From Pseudooceanicola pacificus (GTDB lineage Bacteria; Pseudomonadota; Alphaproteobacteria; Rhodobacterales; Rhodobacteraceae): 64,000 nt of DNA. The DNA lies in contig NZ_WNXQ01000011.1 in the NCBI RefSeq assembly GCF_009789075.1, forward strand, positions 1 to 64,000, read 5' to 3'. This document shows, in pieces, positions 17,783-26,132 of this stretch. The first letter of the stretch is position 1. Each line of letters starts with the position of its first letter. The notes under the pieces were generated by a model. It worked only from the letters and a program-made list of their open reading frames with translations, was not told where the DNA came from and searched no databases. Position numbers and translations under genes: made by a program.

Positions 17783-18190
17783 ATGTGCGCGACAAATTCG
17801 TTTCTCAGATCTCTGGGCGTCGAGATCTACGGGTCAGGTCATCGGCGCTGGCCGGACGACGTGAAGGCTCGCGCTGTGGCAGAGACTTTGGAGCCGGGAG
17901 CGACCGTGAATGCGATTGCCGAGCGATATGACATCCGCCCAAACCAGCTCTCGGCTTGGCGGCGTCTGGCAAAGCAGGGCCAGCTGGTTCTTCCTCCGGC
18001 GGAACTCGGAGAGCCGGTCTTCGCGCCTCTGGTCATTTGCGATCCGACTGAGACGCCCGAGCTTTCCGACGCGAAGCCCCAGCAGGTGATCCGGATCGTC
18101 AAGGGAACAACCCGGATCGAGCTGTCTTCTGACACGTCGGCAGGTCAGATCGCCGCGATCGTGCGCGCTCTGGAAGCGCCTGCATGCTGA
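17783..18190 (+). CDS. tnpA: IS66 family accessory protein TnpA
   Basis: About 135 residues from the ATG at 17783; an in-frame GTG exists at 17771. SLGVEIYGSGHRRWPDDVKA, AETLEPGATVNAIAERYDIR and NQLSAWRRLAKQGQLV form the helix-turn-helix typical of IS66 TnpA. It is needed for transposition but not itself catalytic. Its stop overlaps the tnpB start (18184). Confidence 0.9.
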   Translation: MCATNSFLRSLGVEIYGSGHRRWPDDVKARAVAETLEPGATVNAIAERYDIRPNQLSAWRRLAKQGQLVLPPAELGEPVFAPLVICDPTETPELSDAKPQQVIRIVKGTTRIELSSDTSAGQIAAIVRALEAPAC

Positions 18191-18537
18191 TGCCGTCTCA
18201 AGGGGTCCGCATCCTGGTGGCGACGAAGCCGGTAGACTTCCGCAAGGGGCATGATGGACTGGCAGCCTTGGTGCAGTCGACCTTGACCGAAGATCCGTTC
18301 ACCGGGACGGTCTTTATCTTTCGGGCGAATCGCGCAGACCGGATGAAGATCCTGTTCTGGGACGGCAGCGGTCTCGTCATGGCCTACAAACGGCTGGAGG
18401 AGAGCACCTTCACCTGGCCCGCGATCCGGGATGGTGCGATGACCCTGAATCGCGCCCAGTTCGAGGCGCTGTTCGCCGGGCTGGACTGGCGGCGGGTGCG
18501 GTCTCTGGAGACGCGCGCCCCCGCTGTGGCAGAGTGA
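18184..18537 (+). CDS. tnpB: IS66 family accessory protein TnpB
   Basis: 117 residues with the family hallmarks VRILVATKPVDFRKGHDGLA, GTVFIFRANRADRMKILFWD and GSGLVMAYKRLEESTFTWP. Its exact role in IS66 transposition is not established. It overlaps tnpA by 7 bp, suggesting coupled translation, and appears intact. Confidence 0.93.
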   Translation: MLMPSQGVRILVATKPVDFRKGHDGLAALVQSTLTEDPFTGTVFIFRANRADRMKILFWDGSGLVMAYKRLEESTFTWPAIRDGAMTLNRAQFEALFAGLDWRRVRSLETRAPAVAE

Positions 18538-18591
18538 CTCAGGGCGGGGAAAGCCGGCCTGACAAACGCAGGAGCGGGATATGATGCCGCC

Positions 18592-20147
18592 ATGTCCAGC
18601 GCCCTATCCCTCGACCTGTCGGCCATTCCGGAAGACCAGCGTGACGCTGTTCTGGCCGTCCTGCGCGAGCGTGATGCACTCAGGGAAGCCAACAAGCGCC
18701 TCGAGCACCTCGTCGCCGAACTGAACCAGGTCGTGCATGGCAAAAGGTCCGAGAAACTGAGTGAGGACGAGCGGCATCTGGCCTTCGAAGATCTGGAAAC
18801 TGCCGTCGTCGAGGCAGAGGCCCAGCAGGATGAAGACGCCACGGCCTCGTCCGGTCCGCGGCGATCCAAGGTCGCCCGCCGCAATCGGGGCAATTTGCCT
18901 GGGAGCCTCCCCCGGATCGAGCAGATGATCGAGCCGGCCAGCCTGGAGTGTCCCTGCGGCTGCGGCACGATGCACCGGATCGGCGAGGACCGCAGCGAGC
19001 GGCTGGACATCGTGCCGGCCCAGCTCCGCGTCATCGTGACGGTTCGACCCAAGTATGCCTGCCGTGCCTACGCCGAAGGGGTCACCCAGGCGCCAGCCCC
19101 TGCCTTCCTGATCGAGGGCGGGCTGCCGACCGAGGGCGCCATTGCGTATGTGCTCGTCGCCAAGTTCGCCGACCATTTGCCTCTCTATCGCCAGAGCCAG
19201 ATCCTCGCGCGTTCCGGGATCGACCTTCGGCGCAGCACGCCCGCCGATTGGGTCGGCACCGCGGCCTTCCACCTTGCCCCGGTGGTCGACCGGCTCGCCG
19301 AGCACCTGAAGGGCTCGGGCAAACTCTTCATGGACGAAACGACGGCGCCGGTTCTGGAGCCCGGGCGAGGCAGGACGAAGACTGGCTTCCTCTGGGCGCT
19401 GGCCCGAGATGATCGGGGCTGGGGCGGCGATGACCCGCCCGGCGTGGTCTTCACTTACCGCCCGAGCCGCGCCGGCGTGAACGCGGAGCAGATCCTGCAG
19501 GGCTTCGACGGCATCCTGCAGCTGGACGGCTATCCCGGCTACGATCGGCTGACGCGCCCCTCGCGCAAGGGCGGCGCGCCGATCACGGTTGCGCACTGCT
19601 GGGCACATGCCCGCCGGAAGCTGAAGGAAGTCTTCGACCGTGATGGATCGGAGATCGCCGCCGAGGGGCTGCGCCGGATCGCCGAGTTCTACCGGATCGA
19701 AACCGAGATCCGCGGCATGGGACCGGGACAGCGCCTGTCTGCGAGACAGACACGCACCGCGCCGCTGGTGGCCGAGTTCGGCGAATGGTTGCAGAGCCAG
19801 CGCCGCCGATCTCCGCCAAGTCCCGCCTCGGTGAGAAACTCGCCTATATCCACCGGCAGTGGGACGGGCTACAGACCTTCCTGCAGGACGGACGCGTCGA
19901 GATCGACTCCAATGCCGTGGAGAATCTCATCAGGCCGATCGCCCTGACGCGGAAGAACGCACTCTTCGCCGGCCACGACGAAGGTGGTCGGACCTGGGGC
20001 CGCATCGCCTCGCTCATCGCCACAGCAAAGATCAACGAAATCGAACCCTTTGTCTATCTCAAGGCGACGCTCGAGGCGATCGCGGCAGGGCATCCCGCGA
20101 ACCGGATCGACGAGTTGCTACCCTGGAACTTCAAGCCGTCGAGCTGA
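18592..20147 (+). pseudogene. tnpC: IS66 family transposase TnpC, frameshifted
   Basis: The DDE transposase reads normally from MSSALSLDLSAIPEDQRD through a leucine-rich coiled coil, a Cys-rich zinc-binding part (LECPCGCGTMHRIGEDRSER) and the first two acidic residues (LFMDETTAPVL, LQLDGYPGYDRL). Near 19800-19815 it goes out of frame: GEWLQSQRRRSPPSPAS ends at 19947. The correct continuation, AKSRLGEKLAYIHRQWDG and DSNAVENLIRPIALTRKNAL with the third acidic residue, lies in another frame and ends at 20147. A 1-base indel therefore separates the catalytic Glu, so active transposase is not expected from this copy. Confidence 0.85.
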
Positions 20148-20153
20148 ACTCCG

Positions 20154-20175
20154 GTGGGGCGTAGACGCCGCTTAC
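20154..20175. repeat. IS66 right terminal inverted repeat
   Basis: Reverse complement of 17698-17719 at 20 of 22 positions; the outer end is CGCTTAC at 20175. Confidence 0.9.
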
Positions 20176-20183
20176 GATCAACA
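20176..20183. repeat. IS66 target-site duplication, right copy
   Basis: GATCAACA, identical to 17690-17697. Confidence 0.9.
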
Positions 20184-20479
20184 CGATGATGGTCGGCCTC
20201 TTTCGCGGCGCCTCTCTTCAAGCCGGTATTCTTGGGGCGGGCCGAAACCGTGGTCGCACTGCTCTGGGCAGCGCATCCTACACCGCCCGGCCTTCGGGGA
20301 TGCCGGTGCTAACGACGCCCCGCCGGTCAGGCTCAACCTTGAGCCTGACGCGAAGAGGCTATTTCCGCCGCCTGAAAATGGACCCTGAAATCGGCAAATG
20401 GCGCGTTTGGTCCGCGACCCCCAAGTCCCGTTTTCATGAAGCCGGGCCATTTTGTTACGGCACTGGCTGATGCAGACGA
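20184..20479. other. Non-coding stretch with a perfect palindrome
   Basis: No convincing gene is seen. At 20326-20349 there is a perfect 11-bp stem with a 2-base loop (arm GTCAGGCTCAA). The following 100 bases have no family match I recognise. It could be a relic of another mobile element or a transcription terminator reading from either side. Before the IS66 insertion this stretch was contiguous with the dctP leader at 17471-17697. Confidence 0.4.
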
Positions 20480-21283
20480 TCAGGAAGTCAGGGACTGTTG
20501 ATCCATCTTCTTCAGATTTCGAACGATTTCTTCGCGCATGATCCCTACGATCTCTGCTTCGGATCGCAAGATTACATCGGTTGGAGCGCCAACCCCGACA
20601 GCAAAAAGCCGCGAACTCAGGTGGTTAGGAAACGGCATGGAAATCAAGCCGCTCCCCTGAACCACCTGATCGGTTGAGAGGTAATAGCCCTTGGCACGGG
20701 TTTCTGCCAACGAGGCCACGAAAGCTTTCACGTCCACTGCCGGTTTGTCGGGTGCGCGATAGGCGTTGATTTTGCGGAACAAACTGCGCACTTCGTCGTC
20801 ACTGAAACGACTCATCAGAACGCGCCCGACACCGGAGTTCCCCAGCGGACGACGTGTCCCGAGCGATATGTGGTGGATCGGCGAATCTTTCGGAAGGATA
20901 ACTTGGACGTACTCAGCTTCGTCCCCGTTCTTGGTTGCCAGAACCACCACATGCTGCGTGCGTTCCGAGATGTTTTTGAGCAGCCGGTGGATCGTGCCTT
21001 CGCCGAACAGATCTGGATTCATCCATGACCCTAAAAGCGGAACGCGCTCGGTGGGGAAGTAGCTCTTCTTTCGGGAATCGTGGGTCAGAAATCCAAGCTT
21101 AACCAAGCTTTTGAGCAGCGCCGAGGTACTTGACTGCGGGTACCCCAGTTCCTTGGATACTTCCACGACCGACAGCGGTCGCCGAACTTCATCGAAGTAC
21201 ACCAAAGTCTGACAGGTGCGCGCCACCGATTTCACAATGTGATCGCCGCCTGATTTTGTTGAAATCTGTTGCGTGGTTTCCAT
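20480..21283 (-). CDS. IclR-family transcriptional regulator
   Basis: 267 residues from the ATG at 21283 (GGAGGAGATC just upstream). An N-terminal winged helix-turn-helix (LSVVEVSKELGYPQSSTSAL, LLKSLVKLGFLTHDSRKKSY) precedes the IclR effector domain (TQHVVVLATKNGDEAEYVQV, GRVLMSRFSDDEVRSLFRKI, LFAVGVGAPTDVI). IclR proteins usually bind a catabolic intermediate and control neighbouring operons. It lies 144 bp downstream of the cluster B synthetase on the same strand and could be co-transcribed with it or act on cluster A. A longer upstream start (21325) has no ribosome-binding site. Confidence 0.9.
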   Translation of the reverse strand: METTQQISTKSGGDHIVKSVARTCQTLVYFDEVRRPLSVVEVSKELGYPQSSTSALLKSLVKLGFLTHDSRKKSYFPTERVPLLGSWMNPDLFGEGTIHRLLKNISERTQHVVVLATKNGDEAEYVQVILPKDSPIHHISLGTRRPLGNSGVGRVLMSRFSDDEVRSLFRKINAYRAPDKPAVDVKAFVASLAETRAKGYYLSTDQVVQGSGLISMPFPNHLSSRLFAVGVGAPTDVILRSEAEIVGIMREEIVRNLKKMDQQSLTS

Positions 21284-21426
21284 GATCTCCTCCCTCCGCG
21301 TGCAGTTATATGCACAGCGTTCCACGCGAAAGGATGGCCGCGCTTGTGAATTCTGTCAACTGTTAGAAAACGCCGGGAGCACGCCGCAAGCGACTTGGGG
21401 ATCAGGGAAGATTTCGGGTCCGGTTG

Positions 21427-23541
21427 TCAGTGGTCTCCTCGCATGGCGGGTATAATCACACCGTCAGCGGCGACGGCACCCTGCCCGCTTGCCCCGACGA
21501 TCAATGGATTGACATCAATAGTCTCAAGCGCGGCCCCGTGATGGGCGGCAAATGCAGACAGTCGGGCAAGGGCGTTGGCGAGAGCGTCGAGGTCGCGCTC
21601 GGGTGCGCCTCGGAATGCGTCCAGCAGTTTGCGGCTGCGGATTTCGTCAATCATACGGCGCGCTTCGGCAGGTCCAAATGGTGCGACGCGGAAAGACACG
21701 TCTTCGAGGGCCTCGACAAACACCCCGCCCAGACCGAACATGACCACCGGGCCGAAAGCCGGGTCCTGGGTCACGCCGAGTATAGCCTCCAGTCCAGGTG
21801 CTGCCTGTTCCGCCACGACCAGTCCGTCGATCCGCGCACCGGGCATCTTCTCGGACGCCAGGTCCAGGATTCGTGCCCCGGCAGAGCGGACATCTTCGGC
21901 CGAATGCAAATCAAGCGCTACGCCCCCGATGTCGGATTTGTGCAGTATGTCGGGCGAGGCAATCTTCAGCACGACCGGGAATCCCATTTCTTGCGCTGCC
22001 TGGGCCGCCGCTTCGGGGGTGGTGGCCAGAGTTTCGCGCACGATCCCGATTCCGGCCTCTGCAAGCAGGGCCTTGGCCTCGATCTCGTTCACCATTCCGT
22101 CCGGCAACGGCGACAGGTTGGACAGTTCGGGGATCGGGTCCTTTTCTCCTGCCCGCGCGAAGGAACGGGCAAAATAGCGCAACGCGGCCATAGCCCGGAC
22201 CGCGCGGGTCGGTTCCTCGAACACAATGAACCCCGACTTTTCATATGCGGCGCGACCCTCTGGCTCTGTCAGCGAACAGAACAGCATTGGCCGACCGGGA
22301 TATTTCGCGCGGATGCGCTCAAGACCGCTTCGAATGGCTTCGTTCAGGTCGGCGACCAGACCGACCGTCGACATGAAGATGATTGCTCCGTGGATGTCGC
22401 CATCGCCGAACAACACATCCATGTTGGTTTCCAGAAGGTCGATCTGATTGACCAGCTGCGCCGTCACATCAACCGGGTTTCGGACACCGGCAAATGGCAG
22501 CACCTCTTTCAGCTTTTTCTGTGCATGATCGGGAAGCGCAGGCACGTCAAGTTTCAGCTTTTCGGCTTCGTCGGCCATCAGCACCCCAACCCCGCCCGAG
22601 ACTGTCACAAGGCCCAGCCGGTCGCCCTGCATCATCGCCGCGGATTCGGCGCAGGCATAAGTCACATCGAACATTTCATCGACCGATTGCGCCCGGTAAA
22701 CGCCGTACTGCCGGAAAGCCGCGTCATAGACCGAGTCTGCCCCAGCCAATGAGGCGGTATGCGATTGCGCGGCCTCTGCCCCGACCGCACTGCGCCCGAC
22801 TTTCATCATGACCACCGGCTTTTCGCAGGCACGCGCCAGCTCCAGTGCCTCGACCAGCCTGTCGCGATCGGTTGCACCTTCGAGATATCCCATGATCACG
22901 CGGGTATCGTCATCTTGTGCGCAATAGGCCACGGCATCAGCAAAATCGACATCGCAGGAATTGCCCGTCGTCGCCCAGGTATTGACCCCAAGTCCGCGCA
23001 TTCGAACGAGCGTCATGCAATACGAGCCGAACGCGCCGCTCTGGCTGACAATCGACACGCCGCCGGGTTTTGGCAGATGCTTCTCGACCCCGGGTGTGAA
23101 TGTTGCATACAGGTTATGGCGCACATTCGCGATACCAAGGCAGTTCGGCCCCACAAGCCGTATACCGCCCTCGCGCGCGATGTCGACCATGCGCGCCTGA
23201 AGGGCGGCCCCGTCAGCATCGACCTCCGAGAAACCCGAGCTGAAGATCACCGCCCCCCGCACACCCTGGGCCGCGCACTGTTCGACCGCCTGAACGGCCA
23301 GCGGCGCGGGCAGCGCGATCACAGCCAGGTCCGGTGTCGTGGGGGCCTCCGAGATCGACGGATACGCCGTCAGGCCCTGCACCTCGGGCGATTTTGGGTT
23401 GATCGGCAGGATCGGGCCGTCGAAACCGTGCCGTTTGAGAAAATCCACCGGCCTTCCACCGATGCGCTTGGGGTCGCTTGAGGCGCCAATCACAGCTACT
23501 GAGCGAGGTTTGAAAATGGCATCCATTCCGTGAATTCGCAT
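21427..23541 (-). CDS. Acetate--CoA ligase family (ADP-forming) acyl-CoA synthetase, fused alpha-beta
   Basis: 704 residues with the CoA-binding domain (FKPRSVAVIGASSDPKRIGG), ligase-CoA domains with probable phospho-His in EAAQSHTASLAGAD, and a C-terminal ATP-grasp domain (FPVVLKIASPDILHKSDIGG, VVMFGLGGVFVEALEDVSF, IDVNPLIVG). It interconverts acid + CoA + ATP and acyl-CoA + ADP + Pi. The start at 23541 has AAAGGAAG 8 bp upstream. It is the third gene of cluster B after the CoA-transferase and an ACAD, and may activate the imported acid or conserve ATP from an acyl-CoA product. Confidence 0.9.
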   Translation of the reverse strand: MRIHGMDAIFKPRSVAVIGASSDPKRIGGRPVDFLKRHGFDGPILPINPKSPEVQGLTAYPSISEAPTTPDLAVIALPAPLAVQAVEQCAAQGVRGAVIFSSGFSEVDADGAALQARMVDIAREGGIRLVGPNCLGIANVRHNLYATFTPGVEKHLPKPGGVSIVSQSGAFGSYCMTLVRMRGLGVNTWATTGNSCDVDFADAVAYCAQDDDTRVIMGYLEGATDRDRLVEALELARACEKPVVMMKVGRSAVGAEAAQSHTASLAGADSVYDAAFRQYGVYRAQSVDEMFDVTYACAESAAMMQGDRLGLVTVSGGVGVLMADEAEKLKLDVPALPDHAQKKLKEVLPFAGVRNPVDVTAQLVNQIDLLETNMDVLFGDGDIHGAIIFMSTVGLVADLNEAIRSGLERIRAKYPGRPMLFCSLTEPEGRAAYEKSGFIVFEEPTRAVRAMAALRYFARSFARAGEKDPIPELSNLSPLPDGMVNEIEAKALLAEAGIGIVRETLATTPEAAAQAAQEMGFPVVLKIASPDILHKSDIGGVALDLHSAEDVRSAGARILDLASEKMPGARIDGLVVAEQAAPGLEAILGVTQDPAFGPVVMFGLGGVFVEALEDVSFRVAPFGPAEARRMIDEIRSRKLLDAFRGAPERDLDALANALARLSAFAAHHGAALETIDVNPLIVGASGQGAVAADGVIIPAMRGDH

Positions 23542-23564
23542 TGGACTTCCTTTGATGTTCGTAA

Positions 23565-24731
23565 TTAGTAGGACTTTGGCAGGCCGAGGGCATGTTCCGC
23601 GATAAACGAAAGCACCAGTTGCGGGGTGACCGGCGCGATGCGGAACAGGATGGCTTCCCGAACAAGACGCTCGACATGGTATTCCTTGGCGTATCCGAAC
23701 CCGCCGAAGGTCAGCTGCGCGGTCTGAGTCGCCTTCACCGCCGCTTCGCCCGCTAGGTATTTGCCAGCGTTGGCTTCATTACCGCAGGGCTTGCCAGCGT
23801 CATAGAGTGCGCCGGCGTGCATCGCCATCAGGTTGGCCGCCTCCAGTTCCGCCCAGCTGGCGGCCAGGGGGTGCTGTACACCCTGATTCTGACCGATTGG
23901 TCTGCCGAAAACGACGCGCTCATTGGCGTAATCCGCGGCGCGCCGAAGCGCATTCCGCCCGATTCCGACTGCTTCAGCGGCAATCAGAACCCGTTCGGGG
24001 TTCAGCCCGTGCAGGATCTGACGAAATCCCTGGCCTTCTTCGCCGATCAGATCCCCGGCAGGGATCGGAAGCCCGTCGATGAACAGTTCGTTCGAGTCGA
24101 CACATTTGCGGCCCATCTTTTCGATTTCGCGCACGGTGACGAAAGATCGGTCAAGGTCGGTGTAAAAAAGGCTCAATCCTTCTGTCGGTTTCTTGACGTC
24201 CTCAAGCGGGGTCGTGCGCGCCAGCAACAGGATCTTGTCGGCCTCCTGAGCGGTTGAAATCCAGACTTTCTGGCCGTGCACCACATACCGGTCACCCTGT
24301 CGCACGGCGCGTGTTTTCAGTTTGGTGGTGTCCAGGCCGGTTGTCGGCTCGGTCACCCCGAAACACGCACGTTCGTCGCCTGCCACCAAAGGCGGAAGGT
24401 ATCTCTGTTTCTGGTCATCGGTGCCGAACTTCACGACTGGGTTCAGACCGAAGATATTCATGTGAATCGCCGATGCGGCGCTGTTGCCGCCGCCGGATTC
24501 CGCAATGGCCTGCATCATAATCGCGGCATCGACGATGCCAAGACCGGCACCTCCGTACTCTTCGGGGATTGCAATCCCCAGCCAACCATCGCGGGCCAGC
24601 TTTTGATGCAGCTCTCGCGGGAAGCCGCCTACGCGATCGCGTGTCAGCCAGAACTCGTCGTCGAATTCCTCGCAGATCCGCAGGATCGCATCGCGGATTC
24701 CCTGCTGTTCGGATGTCATCTGATAGGTCAT
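23565..24731 (-). CDS. Acyl-CoA dehydrogenase (catalytic Glu on helix G, isovaleryl/long-chain type)
   Basis: 388 residues. FGVTEPTTGLDTTKLKTRA, VHGQKVWISTAQEADKI, ERVVFGRPIGQNQGVQHPLA and GGFGYAKEYHVERLVREA are typical. The usual C-terminal EGTxxIQ is replaced by RIAPVTPQLVL, so the MCAD-position Glu is missing. A Glu is present at about residue 246 in LNPERVLIAAE, the position used by isovaleryl-CoA and long-chain acyl-CoA dehydrogenases. It should therefore be active, probably on a branched or bulky acyl-CoA. It lies 23 bp upstream of the synthetase and 30 bp after the CoA-transferase. Confidence 0.88.
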   Translation of the reverse strand: MTYQMTSEQQGIRDAILRICEEFDDEFWLTRDRVGGFPRELHQKLARDGWLGIAIPEEYGGAGLGIVDAAIMMQAIAESGGGNSAASAIHMNIFGLNPVVKFGTDDQKQRYLPPLVAGDERACFGVTEPTTGLDTTKLKTRAVRQGDRYVVHGQKVWISTAQEADKILLLARTTPLEDVKKPTEGLSLFYTDLDRSFVTVREIEKMGRKCVDSNELFIDGLPIPAGDLIGEEGQGFRQILHGLNPERVLIAAEAVGIGRNALRRAADYANERVVFGRPIGQNQGVQHPLAASWAELEAANLMAMHAGALYDAGKPCGNEANAGKYLAGEAAVKATQTAQLTFGGFGYAKEYHVERLVREAILFRIAPVTPQLVLSFIAEHALGLPKSY

Positions 24732-24761
24732 GATTTTCTCCTCACGTCTTGCAGACCGGGC

Positions 24762-25976
24762 TCAGCGGCCCGGTTCGGCCACAGTGCCTTGTTCGATTAG
24801 GGTGTCGATTTGCCCGGTGTCGTACGCGAGCTCTTGTAAGATTGCGCGGGTGTCGGCACCCAGTTCGCTGCGCCCAAGCCAGCGCAGCCGCCCCGGCGTC
24901 TTGTCCAGCTTTGGTACCGGCCCGACGACCTTGGTGTCGTCGCCCTCCACCCCGACAATGTCCCCCCGCGCGGCGATCTGAGGATCGGCCAGGATGTCAT
25001 CGACGTCATAGACCATCGCAGCCACGGCATCGTGGGCGCTAAAAATGTCGATAACCTTCTGCGCGTCATGCTGCGCAACGAATGCCCCGAGCCGGTCAAC
25101 GATTTCGTCCATATGCTTCGCAAAGCCGTCGAGGCTCTGGAACTGCGGCTGCTCCGCCCATTTTTTGCCGACTGCCGCCTCCAGGAGGCGCCGCCCGGTT
25201 GCAGCACTGCCCGCGCTGACGGTGATCCATTTACCGTCGCGGGCGCGGAACACCCCCGCAGGGGCGTAGGAATTGGGGGCCTGAAGCCCATTTCGGTCAA
25301 CGGAAATCCCCGCGCCGGTGCGCGTGGGCACATGGTAGTCGATCAAGCGCAAGAGCGGCTCGAAAATGGCCAGGTCCACGACTTGCCCCCGAGCACTGCC
25401 GTTTCGCACCGCGTGCAGCGCCATCATCGTGCCGTAAGCCGCCATGAGGCCTGTGGTCGAATCCGCCGCGGGGAACCCGGGGTGCATCGGCGCATTGTCG
25501 GCAAAGCCTGTTATGTGGGCCAGCCCGCTCATTGCTTCACCCGCGCGGCCAAATCCGGGCCACGAGGCGCGCGGTCCGGTCTGGCCGTAACCCGATATCC
25601 GTACAATCACCAGATCGGGGTTCCACTCATGCAGGACCTCTGGGGCCAACCCTGCCCGTTCCAGAACACCGGGTCGAAAGTTCTCGATAAGCACATGGGC
25701 GTTTTCGACCAGCCGCCGCAGAACGGCGCGGCCATCTTCACTCTTCCAGTCCAGCGCCATCAGACGCTTGTTTCGTGCCAGGGTCTTCCACCAGGCGCCC
25801 ACGCCATCGCTGGTCCGCGCGCTCAGCACCCGCAGCATGTCACCCATCCCCGGACGCTCGATCTTGACCACGTCAGCGCCAAAATCGGACAGCAATGCGC
25901 CGCACATCGGTGCCGCGATCACATGCCCCAGTTCAATCACCCTGACATCGCTCAGTGGTCCATTATCCATTTTCAC
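24762..25976 (-). CDS. CaiB/BaiF-family CoA-transferase with non-canonical active site
   Basis: 404 residues with class III features: LSDVRVIELGHVIAAPMCGA, LLSDFGADVVKIERPGMGD, LIENFRPGVLERAGLAPEVL and RISGYGQTGPRASWPG. At the catalytic Asp position (compare GHDLNYAAM in the cluster A homologue) it reads GFGRAGEAMSG, placing Gly143 where Asp is expected. This substitution needs an alignment to confirm; it may mark a subfamily using another carboxylate such as the nearby Glu147. First gene of cluster B, divergent from cluster C. Confidence 0.82.
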   Translation of the reverse strand: MKMDNGPLSDVRVIELGHVIAAPMCGALLSDFGADVVKIERPGMGDMLRVLSARTSDGVGAWWKTLARNKRLMALDWKSEDGRAVLRRLVENAHVLIENFRPGVLERAGLAPEVLHEWNPDLVIVRISGYGQTGPRASWPGFGRAGEAMSGLAHITGFADNAPMHPGFPAADSTTGLMAAYGTMMALHAVRNGSARGQVVDLAIFEPLLRLIDYHVPTRTGAGISVDRNGLQAPNSYAPAGVFRARDGKWITVSAGSAATGRRLLEAAVGKKWAEQPQFQSLDGFAKHMDEIVDRLGAFVAQHDAQKVIDIFSAHDAVAAMVYDVDDILADPQIAARGDIVGVEGDDTKVVGPVPKLDKTPGRLRWLGRSELGADTRAILQELAYDTGQIDTLIEQGTVAEPGR

Positions 25977-26132
25977 GTATCTGCCTCGTTCTGCGAATTT
26001 TCCGACGTCAAGCCCTAGTTTGCGGCTCTGAAAGCCTCAGTCTGCTCGGAACCGGAATCTATTGCGAGAATAATCGAACAGCCGTTAGATCTCCGAAAGG
26101 GACCAATGTTTTTTCACTTGACGGAGGAAAGT
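25977..26132. promoter_or_regulatory. Divergent promoter region between clusters B and C
   Basis: 156 bp separate the divergent starts at 25976 and 26133, so both promoters should lie here. No CACATATGTG site is present and no clear -35/-10 was assigned. GGAGG at 26123-26127 is a well-placed ribosome-binding site for the GTG at 26133. Confidence 0.5.

Larger units (their letters stand above)
17698..20175 (+). mobile_element. Complete IS66-family insertion sequence (2,478 bp)
   Basis: The element is bounded by 22-bp inverted repeats at 17698-17719 and 20154-20175 that match at 20 of 22 positions and begin GTAAGCGGCG. It is flanked by a perfect 8-bp target duplication. It carries the usual three genes tnpA, tnpB and tnpC, but tnpC is frameshifted. 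The intact duplication indicates a relatively recent insertion, 228 bp upstream of the dctP start of cluster A. Confidence 0.95.

Noticed and set aside
26106-26132. An alternative start ATG for the cluster C alpha subunit
   Set aside because: It is possible, but the GTG at 26133 has a better placed GGAGG and the extra residues add no recognisable domain sequence.
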